Assembly: GCA_018968785.1 (NCBI GenBank)
Contig: JAGWZN010000016.1
Coordinates: forward strand, 1-10,112
DNA: 10,112 bases
From: Patescibacteria group bacterium
GTDB lineage: Bacteria; Patescibacteriota; UBA1384; CAILIB01
Direction: 5' to 3'
Shown here: positions 1 to 5,846 of the stretch, in pieces
Numbering within the stretch: the stretch's first letter is position 1
Layout of the letters: every line of letters starts with the position of its first letter
Position numbers and translations under genes: made by a program
Notes under the pieces: generated by a model
The model's input: only the letters and a program-made list of their open reading frames with translations
Database searches by the model: none
What the model was told of the DNA's origin: nothing

Positions 1-1
1 T

Positions 2-472
2 GCTCCAATCCGCTCGGGTAACTCCTTACCGCTCCAGAATATCCCACTCGGTCTCCAGCTGCACAACATTGAACTTACTCCCGGCCGTGGCGGTCAACTG
101 GGACGTTCGGCCGGCACCGGTATCGTTCTCTTGGCGAAGGAAGGGAAATATGCTACTATAAAGCTTGCAAGCGGAGAACTGCGTAAAGTTCTCATTAGCT
201 GCCGGGCCACTATCGGCCAGGTAGGTAATGTATTGCACTCTTCGGTAACGATCGGCCAAGCCGGACGAAAACGCCATATGGGAATCCGTCCGACCGTTCG
301 CGGTAAAGTCATGAGCCCACGGGCCCATCCGCACGGCGGCGGTGAAGGCGTCAATCCGATCGGTTTGAAGAAGGGCCCGAAGACCCCGTGGGGCGCTCTG
401 GCGCTTGGCGTCAAGACCCGCAAGAAGAAGAATCCGACTTCCGTCTTTATACTCAGTAAGCGTAAGAAGTAA
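2..472 (+). CDS. rplB: 50S ribosomal protein L2, C-terminal part (5' end outside window)
   Basis: This is the C-terminal portion of large-subunit protein L2 (uL2), which binds 23S rRNA near the peptidyl transferase centre and helps join the subunits. The reading frame is open from base 2 to a TAA at 470-472, giving 156 codons with no start in the window. The visible part contains the IPLG..LHNIELTPGRGGQLGRSAGT stretch, a conserved RPTVRG segment, and the hallmark HPHGGGEG motif with the functionally important histidine. It ends in a Lys/Arg-rich tail typical of L2. A TTG at 131 could look like a start, but family homology runs well upstream of it, so it is internal. The stop overlaps the rpsS start by one base (TAATG), suggesting translational coupling. 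Identification is secure; only completeness is limited. Confidence 0.97.
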   Translation, partial: APIRSGNSLPLQNIPLGLQLHNIELTPGRGGQLGRSAGTGIVLLAKEGKYATIKLASGELRKVLISCRATIGQVGNVLHSSVTIGQAGRKRHMGIRPTVRGKVMSPRAHPHGGGEGVNPIGLKKGPKTPWGALALGVKTRKKKNPTSVFILSKRKK

Positions 473-744
473 TGTCACGTTCGACTAAAAAAGGACCATA
501 CATCGATGAACGGCTCTTGAAGAAAGTGCTGGCTTTGAAAGCCGGTGATAAAACCGTTATCAAAACGTGGAGCCGAGCCTGTTCCATTACTCCCGAGATG
601 GTTGGTAAAACAATCGGCGTGCATAACGGCAAGGTTCACCACCCGATATTTATTGTTGAAGATATGGTTGGTCATAAGCTTGGCGAGTTCGCTCCCACCC
701 GTAAATTCATGAAACATGGCGGGAAAAAGGCTAAGGCACAATAA
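472..744 (+). CDS. rpsS: 30S ribosomal protein S19
   Basis: S19 (uS19) sits in the head of the 30S subunit, forms a pair with S13 and lies near the A-site tRNA and the central bridges. The 90-residue product is of normal family length. It starts MSRSTKKGPYID and carries the conserved TWSRAC..I region, VHNGK, and the diagnostic MVGHKLGEFAPTR stretch, followed by a basic tail. The ATG shares its A with the rplB stop codon, so ribosomes finishing L2 can restart here. Only a weak purine stretch (AAGAAG, inside rplB) precedes it. Three bases separate its stop from rplV. Most bacterial S19 have SRRS where this one has SRAC, a small divergence in an rRNA-facing segment. Confidence 0.98.
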   Translation: MSRSTKKGPYIDERLLKKVLALKAGDKTVIKTWSRACSITPEMVGKTIGVHNGKVHHPIFIVEDMVGHKLGEFAPTRKFMKHGGKKAKAQ

Positions 745-747
745 AAT

Positions 748-1182
748 ATGATTATCACTCATCACACCCGCAATCTGCGTATTACCCCAAGAAAGCTCCG
801 TTTGGTAGCCGATTCTATTCGGTATAAGGATGCCGCCGCTGCCAGCCAGTTGCTCGGTTTATTGCCGCAGAAAGGAGCCGGATTGATTCTAAAGTCGCTT
901 AAATCGGCTATTCAAGTGGCGAAAGATAAGGATCTGGATCCGGCCACCTTGACCATCCAGCGCATTCTGTGTGATGAAGGCAGCAGCTTTAAGCGGGTAA
1001 TCAGTCACTCTCGAGGCCGGATGTCTCGGATTATGAAAAAATCCAGCCATCTCTCGATTGTCCTGACCGGAGAAGCGCCAACCAAATCCCGACGACGACC
1101 GGCCGCAAGCCGTACCGCCAAAGCCAAATCTCAGCCAAGCGCCGAGCAGACGGCTGAACAACCTATAGAAGAGGAGAAATAG
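748..1182 (+). CDS. rplV: 50S ribosomal protein L22 with charged C-terminal tail
   Basis: L22 (uL22) binds 23S rRNA and lines the nascent peptide exit tunnel with a long beta-hairpin. The core, about residues 1-110, shows ITPRKLRLVAD near the N-terminus and the hairpin segment CDEGSSFKRVISHSRGR followed by MKKSSHLSIVLT. The whole protein is 144 residues, while typical L22 is about 110. The extra ~34 residues form a low-complexity tail, first basic (KSRRRP, TAKAKS) and then acidic (EQPIEEEK). Such tails are seen in a number of bacterial lineages and are likely disordered on the solvent side. The last codons also contain the Shine-Dalgarno sequence for rpsC. No Shine-Dalgarno is evident for rplV itself, which starts three bases after rpsS ends. 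Confidence 0.97.
   Translation: MIITHHTRNLRITPRKLRLVADSIRYKDAAAASQLLGLLPQKGAGLILKSLKSAIQVAKDKDLDPATLTIQRILCDEGSSFKRVISHSRGRMSRIMKKSSHLSIVLTGEAPTKSRRRPAASRTAKAKSQPSAEQTAEQPIEEEK
1171..1176 (+). promoter_or_regulatory. Ribosome binding site for rpsC, inside the end of rplV
   Basis: GAGGAG lies 7 bases before the rpsC ATG and is a good match to the canonical anti-16S sequence. It is embedded in the acidic-tail codons of rplV. It is one of only three strong Shine-Dalgarno motifs that I find in the window, and it supports the ATG at 1184 as the rpsC start. Confidence 0.8.
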
Positions 1183-1183
1183 T

Positions 1184-1876
1184 ATGGGACAAAAAGTAAA
1201 TCCAGTCGGCTATCGCCTCGGGTTCAATAAAAACTGGTACGCTCATTGGTTTGGCGGCAAGAAATACGCCGTGTACCTACAAGAAGACGAGCGGATCAAG
1301 AAGATTATTATGAAGAAGTATAGCAAGTCCGGCATCTCTTCTATTGAAATATTCCGCAGCCGGGGCGAGATTACGGTTTCTATCCATACCGCTAAACCCG
1401 GTGTTATTATCGGCCGAAGCGGTGTCGGTACTCAAGAGCTGAAAGCCACGCTGGAGCGTCAACTGTTCTCCAATCTGTCCAGTAAGGCTCGATCCAATCT
1501 GCGACTGAATATTATCGAGGTTAAGAATCCGGAGATGTCCGCCCAGATAGTCGCTGATACGGTTGCCGGCCAGATAGAACGCCGTATTTCCGTAAAGCGG
1601 GCAATGAAGCAAGCCGTTGAGCGGAGTATGGAGAAGAAAGTCAACGGTATTAAGATCCGCATTTCCGGCCGTCTCGGCGGCGCGGAGATTGCCCGATCGG
1701 AGTCAGTTGCCTCCGGCTCGATTCCGCTCCAGACTATCCGAAGCAACGTCGACTACGCTCTTTCCGAAGCCCATACCACCTACGGCGTAGTAGGTGTTAA
1801 GGTATGGATTTATCTGGGTGAGCAAGACAGTCTCCCCTTGGAAACCACTACCGCCCGGAACAGTAAGCTTGCTTAA
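1184..1876 (+). CDS. rpsC: 30S ribosomal protein S3
   Basis: S3 (uS3) lies at the mRNA entry site of the 30S subunit and contributes to mRNA unwinding. The 230-residue product is of normal length. It opens MGQKVNPVGYRLG, the standard N-terminus. The KH domain shows the nucleic-acid binding GxxG loop as GRSG at residues 77-80. The C-terminal domain carries SGRLGGAEIARSE (about 161-173) and SEAHTTYGVVGVKVWI (about 194-209). The positively charged patch linked to helicase activity in E. coli (RRAMK) appears as KRAMK at 138-142, so charge is kept. One base separates it from rplV, with a strong Shine-Dalgarno. It is followed by a 9-base spacer before rplP. Confidence 0.98.
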   Translation: MGQKVNPVGYRLGFNKNWYAHWFGGKKYAVYLQEDERIKKIIMKKYSKSGISSIEIFRSRGEITVSIHTAKPGVIIGRSGVGTQELKATLERQLFSNLSSKARSNLRLNIIEVKNPEMSAQIVADTVAGQIERRISVKRAMKQAVERSMEKKVNGIKIRISGRLGGAEIARSESVASGSIPLQTIRSNVDYALSEAHTTYGVVGVKVWIYLGEQDSLPLETTTARNSKLA

Positions 1877-1885
1877 TTTATTCTT

Positions 1886-2302
1886 ATGCTCGGTCCTAGA
1901 AAAATTAAATATCGGAAACCACAGCGCGGCCGGATGCCGGGTAAAGCCAACCGGGGGGTAGATGTTTCTTTTGGCGAGTACGGTTTGCAAGCGCAGAGCA
2001 ACGGCTGGATTTCCGCTCGGGAAATTGAGGCAGCCAGACGGGCAATGACGCGCCATATCAAGCGGGGCGGCCAGGTCTGGATCCGCATCTTTCCCAATAA
2101 ACCGGTCACCACGCACGGAAGCGAGAACTCAATGGGTTCCGGGAAGGGTTCGCTTGATCACTTCGTGACTGTGGTTCGAGCCGGCCGGGTTCTCTTTGAA
2201 ATGGCCGGAGTTACTGAGGATCTAGCCAAAGAAGCGATGCGATTGGCCGCTCATAAACTGTCGGTTAAGACCAAGTTTATAAACAAAGAGAGAGGAGTAT
2301 AA
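1886..2302 (+). CDS. rplP: 50S ribosomal protein L16
   Basis: L16 (uL16) organises 23S rRNA at the A-site tRNA elbow and the central protuberance, and is a late-assembling protein. Length is 138 residues, as expected. Diagnostic stretches are the N-terminal MLGPRKIKYRKPQRGR, the DVSFGEYGLQA segment, IEAARRAMTRHIKRGG, the WIRIFPNKPVT segment (the region whose arginine is hydroxylated in E. coli), and GSGKGS. The C-terminus ends normally (LSVKTKF). The start follows a pyrimidine-rich 9-base spacer without a Shine-Dalgarno. The stop overlaps the rpsQ start (TAATG). In most bacteria rpmC (L29) lies exactly here, and it is absent with no room left for it. Confidence 0.98.
   Translation: MLGPRKIKYRKPQRGRMPGKANRGVDVSFGEYGLQAQSNGWISAREIEAARRAMTRHIKRGGQVWIRIFPNKPVTTHGSENSMGSGKGSLDHFVTVVRAGRVLFEMAGVTEDLAKEAMRLAAHKLSVKTKFINKERGV
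2292..2297 (+). promoter_or_regulatory. Ribosome binding site for rpsQ, inside the end of rplP
   Basis: GAGGAG within the last codons of rplP precedes the rpsQ ATG with a short 4-base spacer. It supports the ATG that overlaps the rplP stop as the true rpsQ start, and so confirms that rplP and rpsQ are directly adjacent with nothing between them. Confidence 0.7.
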
Positions 2303-2556
2303 TGGCGGATCAGAAGAAACTCCAGACTATTCGGGGCACAGTCGATAAAATCTGCAGCCAAAACACAATTCGGGTAGCCACTAAAATTACCAAGGTTCAT
2401 CCGCTGTATCGCAAACGGTACGGACAGGTTAAACATTACATTGCTCACGATCCGGAAGGTAAGACCCCGGTTGGCTCACTGGTCACGATCGTGGCCTGCC
2501 GGCCAATTAGTAAGAATAAGCATTGGGTAGTCGCAACCGCAACTTCTACAGATTGA
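2302..2556 (+). CDS. rpsQ: 30S ribosomal protein S17
   Basis: S17 (uS17) is a primary 16S rRNA binding protein of the 30S body with an OB fold. The product is 84 residues, normal for the family. The pattern LQTIRGTVDKICSQNTIRV, then the loop with HPLYRKRYGQVKHYIAHD, and finally the conserved hydrophobic strand ending in WVV is standard S17 (compare the usual GVVVSDKMDKTVVV, HPLYGKFI and HDE elements). It ends in a TGA, one of the two TGA stops in the window. The next gene follows after 33 bases, the longest gap inside the spc block. The protein shows no fused L29-like helices that would explain the missing rpmC. Confidence 0.96.
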   Translation: MADQKKLQTIRGTVDKICSQNTIRVATKITKVHPLYRKRYGQVKHYIAHDPEGKTPVGSLVTIVACRPISKNKHWVVATATSTD

Positions 2557-2589
2557 CTCATCCACCAGAATAAGGTAAAGTAGCACAGT

Positions 2590-2958
2590 ATGATCCAACC
2601 GCAAACCACATTGCACGTTGCCGACAATTCCGGAGCCAAAGAACTTTTGGTGATCACGGTTTTGGGTGGCGCCACTCATGATGGTGCCACAGTTGGCGAT
2701 ATTGTCTCTGCTTCGGTACGTTCCGCTTCTCCCAACGGCAATGTTAAGAAAAAGGAGGTAGTGAAAGCGGTTATAGTTCGCACGGCTAAAGCAGTTCAGC
2801 GCAAAGACGGTTCGACGATCCGGTTTGTGGATAACGCCGCCGTGATTATTAACCAGGATAAAACGCCTCGTGGCTCCCGGGTCTTCGGTCCGGTTGCCCG
2901 CGAACTGCGCGAACGCGGATATACCCGAATCATTTCCTTAGCTCCCGAGGTCCTGTAA
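2590..2958 (+). CDS. rplN: 50S ribosomal protein L14
   Basis: L14 (uL14) sits on the subunit interface of 50S and forms an intersubunit bridge with 16S rRNA. It is also the docking site for the silencing factor RsfS in bacteria. Length is 122 residues, exactly typical. It starts MIQPQTTLHVADNSGAKEL and includes the GDIVSASVR region, VKAVIVRTAK, and RGSRVFGPVARELRERGYTRIISLAPEVL, which is the classic C-terminal signature. The 33 bases before it contain only a weak AAGG about 14 bases upstream of the ATG. It begins the spc-type part of the cluster. I see no convincing promoter in the short gap, so it is probably cotranscribed with the S10-type genes. Confidence 0.98.
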   Translation: MIQPQTTLHVADNSGAKELLVITVLGGATHDGATVGDIVSASVRSASPNGNVKKKEVVKAVIVRTAKAVQRKDGSTIRFVDNAAVIINQDKTPRGSRVFGPVARELRERGYTRIISLAPEVL

Positions 2959-2967
2959 TTCTTATTC

Positions 2968-3285
2968 ATGACTATTAAAAAAGGTGATCAAATTCGAGTG
3001 ATAGCCGGCCGCGAGAAAGGTAAACAGGGCACGGTGGAGCGGGTTATCCGCGATAACGGCCGAGTGGTGGTGAACGGTATTAACGTTCGCAAGCACCACT
3101 TGAAACCGAGCCGCAGCAAGCCGCAGGGAGGCATTATTGAGGTGCCGGCCGCCTTTAGCCGGGCTAATGTAATGATAATCTGCCCGCATTGTTCGCGACC
3201 GACTCGAGTCAGCCATACGGTGGCCGAGAGCGGCGATAAGTTCCGTTCCTGCAGCCACTGTCACGATAGCCTGGAGGTAAAGTAA
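2968..3285 (+). CDS. rplX: 50S ribosomal protein L24 with zinc ribbon
   Basis: L24 (uL24) is an assembly-initiating 23S rRNA binding protein located near the tunnel exit. The product is 105 residues. The N-terminal KOW/SH3-like part is clear: KKGDQIRVIAGREKGKQGTV, then VNGINVRKHHLKPS. The C-terminal half carries two CxxC knuckles, C72-C75 (CPHC) and C95-C98 (CSHC), which should bind zinc. Many bacterial L24 proteins keep this ribbon, while E. coli has lost it. The ATG follows a pyrimidine-rich 9-base spacer. A GAGG element lies about 16 bases upstream, too far for a standard Shine-Dalgarno. One base separates it from rplE, whose strong Shine-Dalgarno lies inside its last codons. Confidence 0.97.
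   Translation: MTIKKGDQIRVIAGREKGKQGTVERVIRDNGRVVVNGINVRKHHLKPSRSKPQGGIIEVPAAFSRANVMIICPHCSRPTRVSHTVAESGDKFRSCSHCHDSLEVK
3273..3278 (+). promoter_or_regulatory. Ribosome binding site for rplE, inside the end of rplX
   Basis: GGAGGT is an almost perfect Shine-Dalgarno sequence 8 bases before the rplE ATG. It is encoded by the last sense codons of rplX. This is the strongest ribosome binding site in the window and fixes the rplE start at 3287. Confidence 0.85.
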
Positions 3286-3286
3286 T

Positions 3287-3874
3287 ATGCACCCGTTTCT
3301 CACTACCTATAACCAGAAAGCCATTCCGGCGCTTACCAAGGCGAAGCAGTATCCGTCCACCTTTTTGATTCCCAAGGTGGAAAAGGTGGTAGTAAATGTT
3401 GGTGTTGGTGACTGCTTGGGAAACGATAAGGCGCTGCAGGAGGTAATCCTGCTCATGTCCCAGATTACCGGACAGAAACCGGTGGAAAATAAAGCCCGCC
3501 AGGCTATTTCCGGTTTTAAAATCCGGCAGGGGATGATTGTCGGCCTGAAGACTACATTACGTGGAGAAAAGATGCGCGATTTTTTGAGCAAATTAACTCT
3601 TGTCGCTCTGCCCCGCACCCGCGACTTCCGTGGACTGCCGCCGAGCAGCGTAACCGCTGACGGCAACTTGAATATCGGCATTAAAGATAGTATGATTTTT
3701 CCGGAAGCATCACAGCTGGGTAGTAGCCACGGCCTCCAAGTGACCGTTGTATCTACAGCGGCTAGCCGGGAAGAAGCCCGACTTTTATATGAGTGTCTTG
3801 GGTTTGTATTCCAAAATGAAGCCGACATCCAGCGCAAACCGGCAAAGAAACGTACCTATTATTCCAAAAAATAA
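3287..3874 (+). CDS. rplE: 50S ribosomal protein L5
   Basis: L5 (uL5) binds 5S rRNA and contacts the P-site tRNA elbow in the central protuberance, bridging to S13 in the head of 30S. The sequence contains the standard features: IPKVEKVVVNVGVGD, ITGQKPVENKARQAISGFKIRQG, the RGEKMRDFL helix, LPRTRDFRGLPPSSV, and the NIGIKDSMIFPE element. Length is 195 residues compared with about 179 in most bacteria. The extra residues are at the C-terminus, a basic tail after the normal end (roughly RKPAKKRTYYSKK). The gene has a strong Shine-Dalgarno and begins one base after rplX. An 18-base gap separates it from rpsN. Confidence 0.98.
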   Translation: MHPFLTTYNQKAIPALTKAKQYPSTFLIPKVEKVVVNVGVGDCLGNDKALQEVILLMSQITGQKPVENKARQAISGFKIRQGMIVGLKTTLRGEKMRDFLSKLTLVALPRTRDFRGLPPSSVTADGNLNIGIKDSMIFPEASQLGSSHGLQVTVVSTAASREEARLLYECLGFVFQNEADIQRKPAKKRTYYSKK

Positions 3875-3892
3875 CACCCGTAAACTCCCACC

Positions 3893-4078
3893 ATGGCGCG
3901 TGAAGCCTTAATCGTCAAAGCGAACAAGAAACCCAAGTATTCGACCCGGATTCAACGGCGTTGCTTCCGTTGCGGACGTATTCACAGCGTCTATCGACAG
4001 TTTGGCCTTTGTCGGCTTTGTCTGCGCGAGTCAATCCACCGGGCCGAGATTCCGGGTGTGAAGAAAGCATCTTGGTAA
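3893..4078 (+). CDS. rpsN: 30S ribosomal protein S14, zinc-binding short form (type Z)
   Basis: S14 (uS14) binds 16S rRNA in the head of the 30S subunit. At 61 residues this is the short zinc form. Two CxxC pairs, C24-C27 and C40-C43, match the zinc knuckle of type Z S14, and the protein ends with the family-typical IPGVKKASW. The N-terminus keeps MAREALIVKANKKPKYSTR. Organisms that have only the zinc form depend on zinc for this site; whether a zinc-free paralog exists elsewhere cannot be judged from this window. No Shine-Dalgarno precedes the ATG. The 18-base upstream gap is pyrimidine- and A-rich. Confidence 0.97.
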   Translation: MAREALIVKANKKPKYSTRIQRRCFRCGRIHSVYRQFGLCRLCLRESIHRAEIPGVKKASW

Positions 4079-4087
4079 TTCATCTTT

Positions 4088-4456
4088 ATGGACTCTATTG
4101 CTAATTTAATCACCTATCTCCGAAACGCCGAGCTGGCCCGTCATTCCCAGGTGGAAGTACCTACCACTAAGGTTGGTACGGCGATTTTAGGAATCCTGAA
4201 ACAGTCCGGCTTCATCACCTCGTTTGAGGATGGGGAGAGCGGTCATACGTCTGTTAGTCTAAGCCAACCGATTACTGTCCACCATTATAAACGGGTAAGC
4301 AAACCGGGTCGTCGGGTCTATACCAAAGTCGGCCATATTCCAACCGTTCTGCGCGGGCTCGGGATTGTCATCCTTTCCACGCCCACCGGAATCATCTCCG
4401 GAAAAGAAGCGAAGAAACGAGGGGTGGGCGGTGAGATTTTATGTGAGGTATTTTAA
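4088..4456 (+). CDS. rpsH: 30S ribosomal protein S8
   Basis: S8 (uS8) binds the central domain of 16S rRNA and in E. coli also represses spc operon translation by binding a site near rplE. The product is 122 residues, slightly under the usual ~130. The N-terminal helix IANLITYLRNAELARHSQVEVP matches the family (usual form DMLTRIRNA..A...V..P). The C-terminal rRNA-binding part carries KRVSKPGRRVY and then the STPTGIISGKEAKKRGVGGEILCEVF stretch, which is diagnostic. It starts after a pyrimidine-rich 9-base spacer with no Shine-Dalgarno. I see no obvious copy of the S8 rRNA target near rplE, but that needs structure prediction. Confidence 0.98.
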   Translation: MDSIANLITYLRNAELARHSQVEVPTTKVGTAILGILKQSGFITSFEDGESGHTSVSLSQPITVHHYKRVSKPGRRVYTKVGHIPTVLRGLGIVILSTPTGIISGKEAKKRGVGGEILCEVF

Positions 4457-4464
4457 TACACGAT

Positions 4465-4998
4465 ATGTCACGCATTGGAATCCAACCCATCACTCTCCCA
4501 TCCGGCGTGCAGGTGGCCACAACTAGCGGTTTGGCGACTGTTACCGGTCCCAAGGGCTCTTTAGTAGTTCCATTGTACAATGGTATTGAATTAAAGACCG
4601 CTGAGAGTTCACTGACGGTTCTGCAGCCCGATACCGCGCAGCGAAACCTGTTCGGTTTACAGCGGACTCTACTTCAAAACGCGGTAACCGGAGTATCTCG
4701 CGGATGGGATAAGACATTGGAGCTGAACGGAGTCGGTATGCGAGCCGCTGTTTCCGGATTGGGACTGACATTGAGCCTCGGCTTCTCTCACCCGATCCAG
4801 TTTGCCGCTCCCGCCGGTATCGCCTTTCAGGTAAGTAAAAATGTCGTAACCGTTTCCGGTATTGATAAACAGTTGGTGGGTGAAACCGCCAGCCGGATCC
4901 GCAAGCTGCGCAAACCGGAACCGTACAAGGGAAAGGGTATTAAGTACACCACTGAAACGATCCGTCGTAAAGCCGGTAAGACCGGAAAAGCTAAGTAA
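4465..4998 (+). CDS. rplF: 50S ribosomal protein L6
   Basis: L6 (uL6) binds 23S rRNA near the GTPase-associated centre and the sarcin-ricin loop. Length is 177 residues, typical. Two tandem alpha/beta domains are expected. The N-terminal one starts MSRIGIQPITLPSGVQV with VTGPKGSL. The second carries LELNGVGMRAAVSG, LGLTLSLGFSHPI and the diagnostic C-terminal signature RKPEPYKGKGIKY. A GAGGT element lies about 15 bases upstream of the ATG inside rpsH, too distant for a standard ribosome binding site. It starts 8 bases after rpsH and is followed by rplR 5 bases after its stop. Confidence 0.98.
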   Translation: MSRIGIQPITLPSGVQVATTSGLATVTGPKGSLVVPLYNGIELKTAESSLTVLQPDTAQRNLFGLQRTLLQNAVTGVSRGWDKTLELNGVGMRAAVSGLGLTLSLGFSHPIQFAAPAGIAFQVSKNVVTVSGIDKQLVGETASRIRKLRKPEPYKGKGIKYTTETIRRKAGKTGKAK

Positions 4999-5003
4999 TC
5001 TAT

Positions 5004-5354
5004 ATGCCAACGACCAGTCAGCAACATCGCATCGTCGCGTTACGCGCCCAACGGACTCGAGCCAGAATCCGTTCTACTTTGGAACTGCCCAGATTATCCG
5101 TGTTCCGTAGCCTGCGGCATATTTACGCGCAGATTATCGATGACAAGTCAGGCAAAACCATTGTGAGCTGTAGCGACCACGGCCTGGATAAAGGCAATAA
5201 GACCGAGACCGCGAAAGCGGTTGGAAATAAGATTGCTGACTTGGCTAAAGCGAAAAAGGTAAAAGCAGTCCGGTTTGATCGCGGTCCATTTAAATATCAT
5301 GGTCGGGTAGCCGCTCTCGCAACCGGCGCTCGTGAAAACGGTTTAATTATTTAA
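5004..5354 (+). CDS. rplR: 50S ribosomal protein L18
   Basis: L18 (uL18) binds 5S rRNA together with L5 and helps attach it to the central protuberance. Length is 116 residues, standard. The identifying stretches are LPRLSVFRSLRHIYAQIIDDKSGKTIVS, the AKAVGNKIADLAKAKKVKAVRFDRG segment, and FKYHGRVAALATGARENGL at the C-terminus. The basic N-terminus is short, beginning MPTTSQQHR. The ATG at 5004 follows the rplF stop by 5 bases with no Shine-Dalgarno, so initiation probably depends on ribosomes finishing rplF. rpsE follows after a 9-base spacer. Confidence 0.97.
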   Translation: MPTTSQQHRIVALRAQRTRARIRSTLELPRLSVFRSLRHIYAQIIDDKSGKTIVSCSDHGLDKGNKTETAKAVGNKIADLAKAKKVKAVRFDRGPFKYHGRVAALATGARENGLII

Positions 5355-5363
5355 TTCTGACCA

Positions 5364-5837
5364 ATGGCAAAACACCTTCACGATAATCAAGAAGCTCAAA
5401 AAGAGAAACCGGAGTTTGAAGAGGTGGTCGTACAGGTCGACCGTGTCACCCGGGTGGTGAAGGGCGGCCGGCGGCTTCGTTTTCGCGCGCTGGTAGTGGT
5501 GGGTGATCATAAGGGCCGGGTAGGCGCGGGAGTGGCGAAAGGCCAGGAGGTACAAGCGGCGGTTCAAAAGGCGGCACTGTTTGCCAAAAAGCATTTGATT
5601 ACCGTGCCGATTACTGAAAACGGTTCCATTCCCTATGATGTTACCGAACGGTACGGCGCCAGCTGCGTCCTTTTGAAACCGGCCGCGCAAGGAACGTCAA
5701 TTATTGCCGGCGGCGGCGTCCGATCGGTAATTACCTTGGCCGGCATTGAGAATCTGCTCTCCAAGAGCCTCGGTTCCAATAATAAAGTGAATGTGGTTAT
5801 GGCCACCATGAACGCGCTCAAGCGGTTCAATCAATAA
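5364..5837 (+). CDS. rpsE: 30S ribosomal protein S5
   Basis: S5 (uS5) lies at the mRNA entry side of 30S with S3 and S4 and affects decoding accuracy. The product is 157 residues, within the family range. The N-terminal double-stranded RNA-binding domain shows RVTRVVKGGRRLRFRALVVVGD, GRVGAGVAKGQEVQAAVQKA and the following AKK helix. The C-terminal domain shows LLKPAAQGTSIIAGGGVRSVITLAGI and LLSKSLGSNNKVNVVMAT. The protein ends soon after this, so the C-terminal tail is shorter than in E. coli. It starts after a 9-base spacer with no Shine-Dalgarno. The usual next gene, rpmD (L30), is absent and rplO follows after only 9 bases. Confidence 0.98.
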   Translation: MAKHLHDNQEAQKEKPEFEEVVVQVDRVTRVVKGGRRLRFRALVVVGDHKGRVGAGVAKGQEVQAAVQKAALFAKKHLITVPITENGSIPYDVTERYGASCVLLKPAAQGTSIIAGGGVRSVITLAGIENLLSKSLGSNNKVNVVMATMNALKRFNQ

Positions 5838-5846
5838 CGAGCTGAT

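Noticed and set aside
131..472. Possible short gene starting at a TTG at 131
   Set aside because: The same frame is open to the left edge and encodes conserved L2 sequence upstream, so the TTG is an internal leucine codon of rplB.
2554..2583. TGA read as glycine (as in some Patescibacteria), which would extend S17 to a TAG at 2581-2583
   Set aside because: No TGA occurs inside any of the conserved genes, and both S17 and methionine aminopeptidase end at the family-normal place at TGA. The standard bacterial code explains all genes.
2557..2589. Hidden small gene or promoter in the 33-base rpsQ-rplN gap
   Set aside because: It is too short for any ribosomal gene and shows no -35/-10 pair of adequate quality; it holds only a weak AAGG element.
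3307..3837. A 176-codon open frame on the minus strand opposite rplE, and similar antisense frames elsewhere
   Set aside because: They lie wholly opposite well-conserved ribosomal genes, have no recognisable domains and no plausible start signals. They are by-products of codon bias in the sense genes.
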